NCBI GenBank assembly: GCA_002292285.1
Contig: DBBP01000035.1
Location: forward strand, 62,001-126,000
DNA: 64,000 nucleotides
Direction: 5' to 3'
DNA from: Proteobacteria bacterium UBA981
Lineage (GTDB): Bacteria > Pseudomonadota > Gammaproteobacteria > Ga0077536
Part shown: one piece after another, positions 55,029 to 63,345 of the stretch
How positions within the stretch are numbered: position 1 is the stretch's first letter
Layout of the letters: every line of letters starts with the position of its first letter
Position numbers and translations under genes: made by a program
Notes under the pieces: model-generated
Told to the model about the DNA's origin: nothing
Databases searched by the model: none
The model's input: the letters and a program-made list of their open reading frames with translations, nothing else

Positions 55029-56245
55029 CTCAAGTACCCGGGCCGGATAACGACGAAGAAAACGATTTCGAACGTCTGCATGACGCCTTTGATATCGATG
55101 ACCCGGTGTTCGCGGAACGTTTCGAAGACGCGCTTGAACATCTGGTTAATCGTTGTCCGGTCGCACACGGCAACGCGTCGCGCGGCAGCTACAAGGTATT
55201 CAATCGCTATCGTGATGTGCGCCGCTGCGCGCAGGATTGGCGCACGTTCTCCTCCAGCGACGGCTGGATGATGGAGCCGCCGGAAGGCAACATCCATATT
55301 CTGCCGGAGGACTCCGATCCGCCCTACCAGACCAACTGGCGGCGTGTACTGAACCCGTTTTTTACTGCCGAGGCGGTCGATGGGCTGGAGGATCATGCGC
55401 GACGCTATGCTGATGATCTGGTTAGCGCATTTGTCGAACGTGGTGAATGCGAATACGTCGCAGATTTCGCCGCGCAGTTGCCGGGCCTCATCCTGTTCAA
55501 ACACATCATGCCCGTGCCAGTGGCAGATTTGCCGACGCTGTTCCAGGACATCGACATCTACTCCTTCGGTCCGTTGGAAGAACGTGCCGCGGCTTTCGGT
55601 CGCGTCTATGAGTATCTGCAACAGTTCTTGAAGGACCGCGCCCAGCAGGCGCCGCAAGGGGATCTGGTGGATATCCTGCTGGCCGGCGTGGAACGCGAAG
55701 AAGGTGAGATGTGTCCGTGGGAAGATAAGGTCCACTGCGCGCTCGATGTGGTGTTTGGCGGACTCGCTACGACCACCCACGCGATGGCCGGCGCGATGTT
55801 CGAGATGGCGAGTAAGCCGGAGGTGCGCCGCGCCGTGATGAACGACGCAGGCGCTATGCGTACGGCTGTTGAAGAAACCGTGCGCCTGTATGCACCCGTG
55901 GTACTGGTTGGACGCAGTGCACGTGAGGATGCCAAGGTTGGCGACGTTAAAGTTGACGCCGGGCAACGCATCGCGCTGAACTATGCAGCAGCTTCCCGCG
56001 ATCCGGAGGTGTGCAAAAACCCGCGCGAGTTCGACGTCACCCGATCGGAAGTCGTGCATACAGCCTTCGGTGTCGGCCCACATCGCTGTTTGGGCGAGCA
56101 CCTCGCGCGGCTCGAAATCCGCATCGCCATCGCGGCTTTTCTGGACCGCATTCCCGATCCCGAACTCGCCCCGGGGACCACGCCAGCCTACGAGAGCGGC
56201 CAGCTGCGGACGATGAAACACATGCATCTGGTGTGGCGTCCGTAA
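55025..56245 (+). CDS. Cytochrome P450 (second), I-helix acid missing
   Basis: A 406-residue P450 with haem loop FGVGPHRCLGEHLARLE and the ExxR helix ETVRLYAPV. In the I-helix, the usual G-G-x-D/E-T-T reads FGGLATTTH (residues 245-250), so the acidic residue that helps deliver protons to the iron-bound oxygen is Ala. The following Thr pair is intact. The enzyme could carry out an atypical reaction or use another proton path. It overlaps the Rieske gene by four bases (ATGA). The BVMO-like gene follows 69 bases after its stop. Confidence 0.92.
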   Translation: MTQVPGPDNDEENDFERLHDAFDIDDPVFAERFEDALEHLVNRCPVAHGNASRGSYKVFNRYRDVRRCAQDWRTFSSSDGWMMEPPEGNIHILPEDSDPPYQTNWRRVLNPFFTAEAVDGLEDHARRYADDLVSAFVERGECEYVADFAAQLPGLILFKHIMPVPVADLPTLFQDIDIYSFGPLEERAAAFGRVYEYLQQFLKDRAQQAPQGDLVDILLAGVEREEGEMCPWEDKVHCALDVVFGGLATTTHAMAGAMFEMASKPEVRRAVMNDAGAMRTAVEETVRLYAPVVLVGRSAREDAKVGDVKVDAGQRIALNYAAASRDPEVCKNPREFDVTRSEVVHTAFGVGPHRCLGEHLARLEIRIAIAAFLDRIPDPELAPGTTPAYESGQLRTMKHMHLVWRP

Positions 56246-56314
56246 TGCTCGAAAACGTTCAATCGACCCAAAACCCTGGCGGTGTGGGCGACGGCATTTT
56301 TAGTGAGAGATGAG

Positions 56315-57961
56315 ATGACGACGAAACAAACCCCAAAAACAGAACCTGATTGCGACGTAGTCGTCGTAGGCGCCGGTTTCGCGGGTATCTACGCCTTGCA
56401 CCAAGCCCGGCAACGTGGTTTTAGCGTTAGAGGTTTCGAGCGCGGGACCGATGTTGGCGGCACTTGGTACTGGAACGCGTACCCGGGCGCGCGCTGCGAT
56501 GTCGAGAGCTATAACTATGCGTACTTTTTCGACAACGACATCGTGCGCGACTGGGACTGGTCCGATGCTTGCGCAGGCCATGATGAGATCCAGCGCTATC
56601 TTCGCTTCGCCGCAGAACGCTGCGACGTGCTGAAGGACATCACCTTCAATACTAAAGTGCTATCTGTGATCTACGACGAGAACACCGGCTTGTGGTCGCT
56701 ACGTACGGGTGCCGGAGAAACGGTCGTTTGCCGCTACGCGGTCCTGGCTATCGGTGCACTATCAGATCCTAAGGCGCCGGACATTAAGGGCGTGGATAGT
56801 TTCGCCGGTGAGGCTTACTTCACCTCGAGCTGGCCAAAGGACCGCTCCGTCGATCTGAGCGGCAAGCGGGTCGGTGTTATCGGCACCGGCTCGTCCGGTG
56901 TGCAAGTGGTTCCGGAAGTCGCCAAGGTCGCCGCCGAAGTTACCGTCTTCCAGCGCACCGCCAACTATGTAACGCCGACACGCTCAGGGCCAATGGACCA
57001 GAATGTGGTCGCGGGGCTGCGCGAAGATCCGCAAGCGGTGCGGCGTGCCTTTCGAGAAAGCTATGGCGGCCATACGCCGCTGGCCATCGGTGACGAGCGC
57101 TTCACTGAACTCGATGCCGCGGGCCGCGAGCGGGCGCTGCAGAAAGCCTGGAAAGGGAAATACGTCGAGCTGGCTTTCCGCGACACCTACCTGCCCGAAG
57201 CGAATGCAGCGATCTCGGATTTCATTCGCGAGCGGATGCAAGAACAGGTTGACGATGCGTGGACCGCGCAGCATCTGGTGCCGTGGGATCACCCGTACGG
57301 TGGCAAGCGGCCTTGCATGAGCAACGTCTACCTGCAAACTTTCAATCAGCCCAATGTCCGTCTCGTCGCCCTGCCCGAAACGCCCATCGAAGAAATCATC
57401 CCAACCGGGATCAGAACGTCGACGGAAACGATACCGCTCGATGTCATCGTCTATGCCACCGGCTTCGACGCCATCTCCGGGCCGGTCTTTGCCATCGACA
57501 TTTCAGGTATCGACGGATGCTCGATGAAAGATGCCTGGGTCGACGGGCCGATGAACTATCTCGGCACCATGGTGTACGGCTTCCCCAATTTATTCTTGCC
57601 CTCGAGTGCGATGTCCCCCTCGGTGCTGTCGAACATGGCGACCCTGGCTGAGCAGCAAATCGATTTCATCTTCGACACCATCGATTGGCTCGAGCAACAC
57701 GGGCGTCCACTTCTGCATCCGCTGCCGAAATCGCAGGAACACTGGCGCGAGGAGACCCTCCGTTATGCCAAGCGCCGCCCCGGGGCGCTTACGACGAAAA
57801 GCTGGTACTCAGGCGCAAACGTCCCCGGTAAGGCGCGAGTTTTCATGGTCTATTGCGGGGGCTTCAAACGTTATAACCAGACTTGCTATGGCGAGCTTGA
57901 AGAGGGCTTTCCGGGCTATGAGCTATTGGCATCGCCACAGAGTGCGGGGACGACAGGTTAA
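56315..57961 (+). CDS. BVMO-like flavoprotein with altered fingerprint
   Basis: A 548-residue flavin monooxygenase of the cyclohexanone monooxygenase type. The FAD motif is VVVVGAGFAGIYAL, then GGTWYWNAYPGARCD, NADPH motif VIGTGSSGVQVVPEV, and the C-terminal KRPCMSNVYLQTFNQPNVRL. The BVMO fingerprint F-x-G-x-x-x-H-x-x-x-W reads FAGEAYFTSSWPK: Phe, Gly and Trp are present but the central His is Phe. Many BVMOs lose function without this His, so it may catalyse oxidation without the normal ester formation, or be a natural variant. ATG 56315 is chosen over 56282 because GAGAGATGAG precedes it. It ends the + strand cluster. Confidence 0.9.
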   Translation: MTTKQTPKTEPDCDVVVVGAGFAGIYALHQARQRGFSVRGFERGTDVGGTWYWNAYPGARCDVESYNYAYFFDNDIVRDWDWSDACAGHDEIQRYLRFAAERCDVLKDITFNTKVLSVIYDENTGLWSLRTGAGETVVCRYAVLAIGALSDPKAPDIKGVDSFAGEAYFTSSWPKDRSVDLSGKRVGVIGTGSSGVQVVPEVAKVAAEVTVFQRTANYVTPTRSGPMDQNVVAGLREDPQAVRRAFRESYGGHTPLAIGDERFTELDAAGRERALQKAWKGKYVELAFRDTYLPEANAAISDFIRERMQEQVDDAWTAQHLVPWDHPYGGKRPCMSNVYLQTFNQPNVRLVALPETPIEEIIPTGIRTSTETIPLDVIVYATGFDAISGPVFAIDISGIDGCSMKDAWVDGPMNYLGTMVYGFPNLFLPSSAMSPSVLSNMATLAEQQIDFIFDTIDWLEQHGRPLLHPLPKSQEHWREETLRYAKRRPGALTTKSWYSGANVPGKARVFMVYCGGFKRYNQTCYGELEEGFPGYELLASPQSAGTTG

Positions 57962-58006
57962 CGCTTGGCTTATTCCGTTGGTGGTTTCGTATTTTTGCTT
58001 TTCCGA

Positions 58007-58435
58007 TTATTTCGCAAACGCCTTACCCGTCATTTCGCTGCGCTCATCGAGCAAGCGTGTCACGTCACTGTAAACGCCCTGAATCGCACGGTCGATTTCG
58101 ATTCGTGTCACACCAGTCGGGAAATCCAGGGATGGACGGTCGCCAAAAGTGAATACGGCGAAATCAAGCGAATTGATATCTGACATACGCGCGTAATTGG
58201 CAGCGAAAACCGTCTCCCCAAAAACGGCAACGACATTACCCGAATGTCGGTCGTTTAGCCGGTCAACAACCTCGGCCGCCTCAATAAGTGTCCGCGACGG
58301 CAGAATTCTGGTTTCGACCGCAATTCTGTCCCGCACGAGTTCGAGTGCAGCGATCCGATCCAAAATGGGATGGTCAATTGGTTTTCGAGACACAGCCAAC
58401 GGTCGGTGCTGTTTTTCGCCGCCCTCAGCGGATTT
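58007..58435 (-). CDS. -1 frame extension of the exported nucleotidyltransferase
   Basis: Reading in the -1 frame from the A7 run gives 142 more residues to a stop at 58007, including IDHPILDRIAALELVRDR, IEAAEVVDRLNDRHSG and VTRIEIDRAIQGVYSDV. This part is compositionally more like a real protein than the frame-0 tail (which is rich in Ser, Cys and Arg). It has no ribosome site of its own; the first possible start in frame is a TTG at 58399. Fused to the front part it makes a 349-residue product. I do not recognise the domain. Programmed frameshifting, transcriptional slippage, or a one-base indel in a homopolymer would all explain it. Confidence 0.55.
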   Translation of the reverse strand, partial: KSAEGGEKQHRPLAVSRKPIDHPILDRIAALELVRDRIAVETRILPSRTLIEAAEVVDRLNDRHSGNVVAVFGETVFAANYARMSDINSLDFAVFTFGDRPSLDFPTGVTRIEIDRAIQGVYSDVTRLLDERSEMTGKAFAK

Positions 58436-59055
58436 TTTTCATAAATGAACGTCTCGACGTCGATGTGTAGCTCGGCAATGTTGCGAACCCCGTCAGCGAG
58501 CTTCTTGCGCACCTCGGTCGAAGATATATCACCGGCAGACTCCAGGCTGTAAACCACCGTGCCTGCGGATAAATCCGGGAGCTTGTACCCAGGTCGGCTT
58601 ACAGCGATATATTCAAACTCGGGGAGTATTTTGAATATCGTATGGTTTTTGACCAAGGTGTCGGCGCCGAAAATGCCGCGCAAAGGCTTGTTGTAGTGCT
58701 CTGCAATTTGCTTCGCTAACGCGACTCGTCCCTCCAGTGGTTCCGCGAGTACCACTACCCGAATGGACGTATCACGAAACATGGAACGAACCATCGACAA
58801 ACGCTCGCCGAGACCCCAGCGATAATCCTTTGTACTGTTTTTTCCACCACGATTCACCGAAACGTAAACGTTTCTCAAATTGGTTTTTAGTGCCGAACGC
58901 AAAACGATCTCGCGATGGCCGAGCGTTGGTGGATCGAAAGATCCTATATATAAACCGACACCCTCGGTGACCGCGGCGCCGGCCAACGAACCGAACAAAA
59001 ACAGATAAACAAAGACCGGGGCCAGCAATCGCCGCATCGGTCGTGCGGTCTTCAT
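58255..59055 (-). CDS. Exported NadD-like nucleotidyltransferase (frame 0 product)
   Basis: Residues 30-205 form a cytidylyltransferase-like/nicotinate-mononucleotide-adenylyltransferase-like domain: GLYIGSFDPPTLGH holds the T/HxGH nucleotide-binding motif and DISSTEVRKKL holds the ISSTxxR motif. Unusually, a signal peptide precedes it (LLAPVFVYLFLFGSLAGAAV), so it would act outside the cytoplasm. ATG 59055 is preferred to 59157 because the signal peptide then starts the protein. In this frame the protein ends at 58255 after 266 residues, and its last 60 residues overlap the more protein-like frame in the entry 58007-58435. The two frames meet at an A7 run (58433-58439). Its natural substrate is unknown; an extracellular role in NAD or nucleotide metabolism would be exceptional. 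Confidence 0.7.
   Translation of the reverse strand: MKTARPMRRLLAPVFVYLFLFGSLAGAAVTEGVGLYIGSFDPPTLGHREIVLRSALKTNLRNVYVSVNRGGKNSTKDYRWGLGERLSMVRSMFRDTSIRVVVLAEPLEGRVALAKQIAEHYNKPLRGIFGADTLVKNHTIFKILPEFEYIAVSRPGYKLPDLSAGTVVYSLESAGDISSTEVRKKLADGVRNIAELHIDVETFIYEKNPLRAAKNSTDRWLCLENQLTIPFWIGSLHSNSCGTELRSKPEFCRRGHLLRRPRLLTG
58433..58439 (-). other. A7 slippery run at a frame junction
   Basis: On the coding strand, GAA AAA AAT includes seven consecutive A. A ribosome slipping back one base after AAA would read AAA TCC and continue in the -1 frame into the extension. A one-base insertion (eight A) has the same effect. The A-run resembles A-AAA-AAG-type slippery heptamers such as that of dnaX, although the last codon is AAT. 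Confidence 0.5.
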
Positions 59056-59726
59056 CGCGCGGGAGTGAACTCGTTGAGTACCAAGTTTAGCCAGTGGCGG
59101 GCGCGTTATGGGCAGCTGTTGCCGGACACGGTTTAGCATTCGCAAGTCTCTCCCCATTTGCTGTTGGCAACCTAACCTAGTCAGCCCTGTAAATAAACGC
59201 TGGCAATTTCAGGCTACAGCCCTGCTACTTGGACGCTACGATGAGATCAAATCGAAATGCTATCTCAACCTCCAGTCACGTTCTGACTTACTGCGCGCTG
59301 CAGCGGCGCTCAAAGGGCGTTGGCGACTGAAGTCGCGCCGCTTGTGGCGTGATACCACTCGCGTGTCGATGCTCGGTGTCAAAATCGACATAAGCCATCG
59401 CAGTGAAAAGCGCTGTCTCATCCAGTAACGTTCGGGACTTGGACCGCGCTTCAATCAAGTCACTTCGATGTTCGTACGACTTTCCGCTCGCGTTATCGAC
59501 GCCGCACCGAAACGCTCGTCGGACGCAGCGGCCGATGCGATGGTGATAGGGGCGGCTTCAACGGACACCAGGGTTGCACGTGCTCGGGTCATGCTTGACC
59601 TGCCGGGCGACTAATTTCACTTAAGGATTGAAGTTGCCCGGTAGCCTCGACACCTTCGGTCTGTGCCCAACCCTAAATTACGACAAGAATACCAATGCCG
59701 AGCGAACGTTGGGGCGAGCTGGCTTG
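59056..59726. other. 671-base stretch without a supported gene
   Basis: No open frame here has a ribosome site or family motif. Small hairpins are visible, for example GCGACT-GA-AGTCGC at 59323-59336. The composition is mixed, and the region may be a decayed sequence. Confidence 0.4.
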
Positions 59727-61370
59727 TTACGGGAACTCCGTCATCATCCGCGATGCGCCCAGATCCGCTAGTTTGCTGGCCAGCAGTTCGTCGATATTCC
59801 CTGGGCTGATTGCTATTGCGCTCGCGGCCTCCTCATCTGTTAACGGTTCGCGCATCTGCAACTGACGCTCGAGCACGTCCAGGGTCGCTTCGGATGGGTC
59901 AGTTGCATGCTGCTGGCGCGTGGTAATGCGTTCTCGCAGCTGGGTCAGAGGTGCGGCGCAATCAAGTATGTAAAACGATGCACCAAGCGATTGAGACAAT
60001 GCCTGGAACATCTGGCGCCGCTGCTGGTGTAGAAAGGTCGCATCAATGATCACGCCAAAGCCTGCGCGCAGCGCGTAGGTGGCCGCTGCGAGCAACGCGT
60101 CGTACGTTTGCGCGGTGTAGTCAGCGTCATAAATGCCATCGCCGAGTGCGCCCTCAGTGCGCGCATCGGCGGCCAATCCGGCCAGCCTGCGCCGCTCGAG
60201 GTCCGAGCGGATATGCAGGTAACCGTTTTGCCCGGCGAGCAATTCGCTGACATAAGATTTTCCGCTGCCGGATAATCCGTGCGTAATGATCAACGGCCCT
60301 GGCACGGGCGTGCCGAGGTAACGAACGGCAAGGTCCAGATGCCGTTGGCAACGTACCTGCGCAGCGGCGCCTTCCTGAGTCACCGCGAGTAGCGCGACTT
60401 TGGCTCGGATTAGCGTTCGGTAAGTCGTATACAGGCGCAATAGCGCCAGCGCCGCGTAGTCACCAGTGATCTCCAGATAACGATTGAGAAACACATTCGC
60501 AAGGCCTGGCTCGCCGCGAACATCCAGGTCCATAACCAGAAACGCAATATCACTACAGGTATCAATCCAGCTCAGTTCGTCGCTGAACTCGATGCAGTCA
60601 AACGGGATGAAATGCCCGTCCAGCATGAGCACGTTGCTCAAATGCAGATCGCCATGGCACTGGCGCACAGCGCCGCACCGCTGGCGTGCTGCGATGGTCG
60701 TAACGCTTCTGTCGACGCAATCACCGGCCAGTACCTCGATGCCGCCCAGCGCGGCGCCATCGCGCAGCGTCTCAAAAGCACCCGTAAGCTGTGCTGCGAC
60801 CATGCTCGGACTGCCATACGGACTGCCGTCTTCGGCTCGCGGGGCGAGGGTATGAAGATGCGCAACCGAATCCGCCAGAGCACGGATGCTACGACGGCCA
60901 AGCAACCCATCGGCGAGACGACGGTCCAGTATTGCGGTCGCCTCGAAGCGGCGCATTTTTACTGCGTATTCGATCGGCGAACCGGTCTCGCTAAACTCCG
61001 CACCACTAGCTCCCCGGACCACCTTGATGACACCGCAGTAAAGGTCCGGCGCAGCACGGCGATTCAGTTCGACCTCTCGCTCACAAAAATGCCGACGCTG
61101 CTCGAGGGTCGAAAAATCCAGAAATCCAAAATTTACCGGCTTTTTAAACTTATAAGCGTAACGACCAGCCAGCAATAGCACGGAGATATGCGTCTCGATG
61201 ACCTCGCCTTTCGGAGCGCCATCATGTGGCCCGAGAGAGCGTTGCAAGTCATCGACGATTTTGCGGAGCGCGTCAGCACCGGCGGCGGATCCCTGCATTG
61301 AAAAGATGCCTCCGTAGCGGTGAATCAGATCAATCGGAGATGACGGTACCAGAGTTGTGGCGGTATTCAT
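59727..61370 (-). CDS. Aminoglycoside phosphotransferase-like kinase fused to an AAA-type ATP-binding domain
   Basis: A 547-residue two-domain protein known as bifunctional aminoglycoside phosphotransferase/ATP-binding protein. The first domain (about 40-340) has the kinase features YAYKFKKPVNFGF and HGDLHLSNVLMLDGHFIPFDCIEF, with the catalytic Asp in HGDLHLSN. The second domain (from about 350) has the P-loop HGLSGSGKSYVS, then a RSDLERRRLAG lid region and VIIDATFLHQQRR, as in nucleotide or polynucleotide kinases. The natural substrate of the family is unknown and it is not expected to give drug resistance. The gene stands alone on the minus strand. Confidence 0.88.
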   Translation of the reverse strand: MNTATTLVPSSPIDLIHRYGGIFSMQGSAAGADALRKIVDDLQRSLGPHDGAPKGEVIETHISVLLLAGRYAYKFKKPVNFGFLDFSTLEQRRHFCEREVELNRRAAPDLYCGVIKVVRGASGAEFSETGSPIEYAVKMRRFEATAILDRRLADGLLGRRSIRALADSVAHLHTLAPRAEDGSPYGSPSMVAAQLTGAFETLRDGAALGGIEVLAGDCVDRSVTTIAARQRCGAVRQCHGDLHLSNVLMLDGHFIPFDCIEFSDELSWIDTCSDIAFLVMDLDVRGEPGLANVFLNRYLEITGDYAALALLRLYTTYRTLIRAKVALLAVTQEGAAAQVRCQRHLDLAVRYLGTPVPGPLIITHGLSGSGKSYVSELLAGQNGYLHIRSDLERRRLAGLAADARTEGALGDGIYDADYTAQTYDALLAAATYALRAGFGVIIDATFLHQQRRQMFQALSQSLGASFYILDCAAPLTQLRERITTRQQHATDPSEATLDVLERQLQMREPLTDEEAASAIAISPGNIDELLASKLADLGASRMMTEFP

Positions 61371-61537
61371 TGACCGGGGTCAAGCGAGGCCGTACGGCAG
61401 CGCGGTTTGCCGCGCTGAGCTAGGCCCGCCGATATGCGCGGCGGATTGACGTGCTGTTTACGCTGGGAATTGATCCTGCGAAAAGATCGATTCGCGAGTC
61501 TGGTCCGGGATTTGTTGCAACGTTCGGCGCTGGAACC

Positions 61538-61569
61538 AAAAAAAAAGGCCCGCAATGCGGGCCTTTTTT
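61538..61569. terminator. Bidirectional Rho-independent terminator
   Basis: Nine A precede a 7-bp GC stem, GGCCCGC-AAT-GCGGGCC, followed by six T (61564-61569). Both strands show a stem followed by a T run, so it would end transcription arriving from either side. It is the strongest terminator in the window and lies between the kinase fusion gene and the island with the IS6 fragment. Confidence 0.93.
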
Positions 61570-61621
61570 AGTTTGGCGGTGGAAGGAGTCTGGTGCGAAC
61601 TGCTCTCCGTCGGAACAGGGA

Positions 61622-61807
61622 AAGCGTCGTTGTCTTTGGCGAGCGGTGGATCAAGACGGTGATCTCACTGAGATCCTCATGCGAAATCGCAAGGATGCCA
61701 GAGCGGCTAAGCGCTTCTTTCGGAAGGCGTTGCGCTCGCAATTGAGCGTTCCTATTGAGATAAAAACAGATAAGCCACTCAGTTACGGCGCAGCCAGAGC
61801 TGAAATC
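61622..61807 (+). pseudogene. IS6-family transposase fragment
   Basis: In the + frame, the text CLWRAVDQDGDLTEILM, RKDARAAKRFFRKAL and IKTDKPLSYGAARAEI is the middle of an IS6-type DDE transposase, with the second catalytic Asp in KTDKPLSYGA. Family members continue from here to the Glu, but the frame runs on into unrelated sequence, and the N-terminal HTH domain and the first Asp are absent. About 62 residues remain of a protein of about 230. No inverted terminal repeats were found. It is a decayed insertion sequence. Confidence 0.75.
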
Positions 61808-61833
61808 TGTCAGATGTGTATCCATGTCAACCT

Positions 61834-62076
61834 CTATGCCGCCGCAACACGGGACGCGGCGAGTTCCGCGACCAATTTGCAGACTTCCATATTGCTCTTA
61901 CCCGCAACTCGCGCCGCGTTCAACGCCGCAACTTCATGTTCCGGCCACCCAACGGCGCGGGCTCCAAGAGATACGGGCTTTGGGAAACTGCCGTCCGATA
62001 TACGTAGATAGATAGTGCTGCGGGAAAGACCTGTTAGAGCCTTAACGCTGGGTAATCTGAGAATTGCAAAAGACAT
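61834..62076 (-). CDS. AlpA-family helix-turn-helix regulator
   Basis: An 80-residue MerR/AlpA-type DNA-binding protein. The sequence RLPSVKALTGLSRSTIYLRI, then PKPVSLGARAVGWPEHEV, is the standard AlpA layout. AlpA proteins sit in prophages and genomic islands, where they switch on integrase or excision genes. AGGTGCACC stands before ATG. It lies next to the IS6 fragment and downstream of the 338-residue gene on the same strand. No integrase gene is present in the window, so the island is decayed or extends into DNA that was lost. Confidence 0.88.
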   Translation of the reverse strand: MSFAILRLPSVKALTGLSRSTIYLRISDGSFPKPVSLGARAVGWPEHEVAALNAARVAGKSNMEVCKLVAELAASRVAAA

Positions 62077-62101
62077 GTTTGGTGCACCTCGTTGGTAATT
62101 G

Positions 62102-62120
62102 GAACGAATCAGCTTCGTTC
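62102..62120. promoter_or_regulatory. 7-bp inverted repeat upstream of the AlpA gene
   Basis: GAACGAA-TCAGC-TTCGTTC is a perfect hairpin or palindrome 26 bases upstream of the AlpA start. It could be an operator for AlpA autoregulation, or a hairpin in the transcript. No data favour one reading. Confidence 0.4.
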
Positions 62121-62146
62121 ATGGTTATAGGTGCAGCGGTGATGTG

Positions 62147-62200
62147 GAAAAAGGTGGTAGGTTCGGTAGGTTTGGGGCGGGAATGGGTGTTAGGTTTCGT
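62147..62200 (-). terminator. C-rich, G-poor RNA segment, possible Rho site
   Basis: In the minus-strand transcript this segment is rich in C and almost free of G, and it follows the stop of the 338-residue gene (62238). Such regions serve as Rho loading sites. On the + strand the same bases are GG- and GGG-rich, with several short G runs, so a G-quadruplex is another possibility. Confidence 0.3.
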
Positions 62201-62237
62201 AAGTCCTTATTGCCAATAGGATTTAATATGTCGTAGG

Positions 62238-63254
62238 TTAATCTGCGGTTTTAGGACGCCCACCATATGTTTCCCAGTTGCATAACGTGGTGATTCGTTT
62301 TCGGGCTGCGCCAGTGAGCTTTGGGTAATGTTCTTCAAGCCACGCTAATAATTGTTGTTTCGGTGTTCGGCCAGTTTTTTTCTGCTTCGAAACCGCGCGC
62401 CAGGCTTGCAAAGCAATGTCTAATTTTTCGGGGTAGGAGTCTTCTGACGTGTCGAAACCTTCCCATGCGGTGGATTTTAATTCTTCGATTTGTCCGACAA
62501 GTACCGCGCACGCCTCCTCGAGTTCGTCGTTGCGTGCAGTTAACTGGTTCACTTGTTCAACACGTTTTTCCAGAACGGCTTTCATCTGCTCATAAAGGTC
62601 CTGCCAATCACCGATGACCACTCCATGCGCTTCGACAGCGGCCGTGAGTTCAGCCGCAATTTCAAACTTATTTCGGTGCGCCCACGCCAAAAACAAGCGA
62701 GGCGTCACCGGATCAGAGAGGCGGTTCCAATTTTTCGCCCTAACGGCTAATTCCCGCCTTTTCGAATATTGTTTGGCAAACGAAGATACCGTAACAACTG
62801 ATTTTATATGCTCCCAGTTCACGACTTCGGGCGTTCTACCAAAACTTAACGCGATCGCCTCATCCAGATTCCAGTACGTTGCCTTTGCCCAGTACTCGTA
62901 ATCCGCAAAAGAGGAAGGTTGGTTGAACGATCGGTTTTTTTCTTCACGATCTAGGCGCGCTATGAGTTGCTGACGTTCTTTCTCGCGCTCCGCATCATGA
63001 ACAACTTTCAGATCTTCGAGAGTCTTTGATTCGAGATCAGAACGATACTTCTCAATTTCAGCAATCCGCTCCTCTCGCCATGCCTTGTCGAGTCGACCTC
63101 CCCGCACTCGGTTCCGCGACACCGAAGATAGAGGCTGATGCATTACATTCTTGTAATCGGGAAATTTCCGTTTAACGAGATAGTCAATCGGATCCTTATT
63201 GCCTGCGAACCACTCAAACAAAGATTCTGTCGCGCCATCGTCTTCTGTGGCCAT
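62238..63254 (-). CDS. Unrecognised island protein, 338 residues
   Basis: A soluble, charged protein that I cannot place in a named family. Features visible: a Lys/Glu-rich helical stretch (about 75-125, WREERIAEIEKYRSDLE) likely to form a coiled coil, the block YWAKATYWNLDEAIALSFGR around 140, and a second helical region (VLEKRVEQVNQL). The last 60 residues, with TGRTPKQQLLAWLEEHYP and GAARKRITTLCNWE, resemble short C-terminal modules in proteins encoded beside AlpA and integrase genes. It is upstream of the AlpA gene on the same strand. GGAG lies 14 bases before ATG. A regulatory or accessory role in the island is inference. Confidence 0.7.
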   Translation of the reverse strand: MATEDDGATESLFEWFAGNKDPIDYLVKRKFPDYKNVMHQPLSSVSRNRVRGGRLDKAWREERIAEIEKYRSDLESKTLEDLKVVHDAEREKERQQLIARLDREEKNRSFNQPSSFADYEYWAKATYWNLDEAIALSFGRTPEVVNWEHIKSVVTVSSFAKQYSKRRELAVRAKNWNRLSDPVTPRLFLAWAHRNKFEIAAELTAAVEAHGVVIGDWQDLYEQMKAVLEKRVEQVNQLTARNDELEEACAVLVGQIEELKSTAWEGFDTSEDSYPEKLDIALQAWRAVSKQKKTGRTPKQQLLAWLEEHYPKLTGAARKRITTLCNWETYGGRPKTAD

Positions 63255-63345
63255 TGAGGTGTTGCTCCGTTTATCTCAAATTTCGTCTGCTCAGTTTCAG
63301 GGCATTGCAATGATATGGCGAAACTTCAGACCTCATCGGAAGCTG

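Noticed and set aside
61568..61825. 85-residue minus-strand open frame directly after the AlpA gene
   Set aside because: It is antisense to the IS6 transposase fragment and spans the terminator; its sequence has no motif of its own.
61451..62011. 186-residue + strand open frame as a whole gene
   Set aside because: Only the middle 62 residues match an IS6 transposase; the ends run through the terminator and antisense to the AlpA gene.
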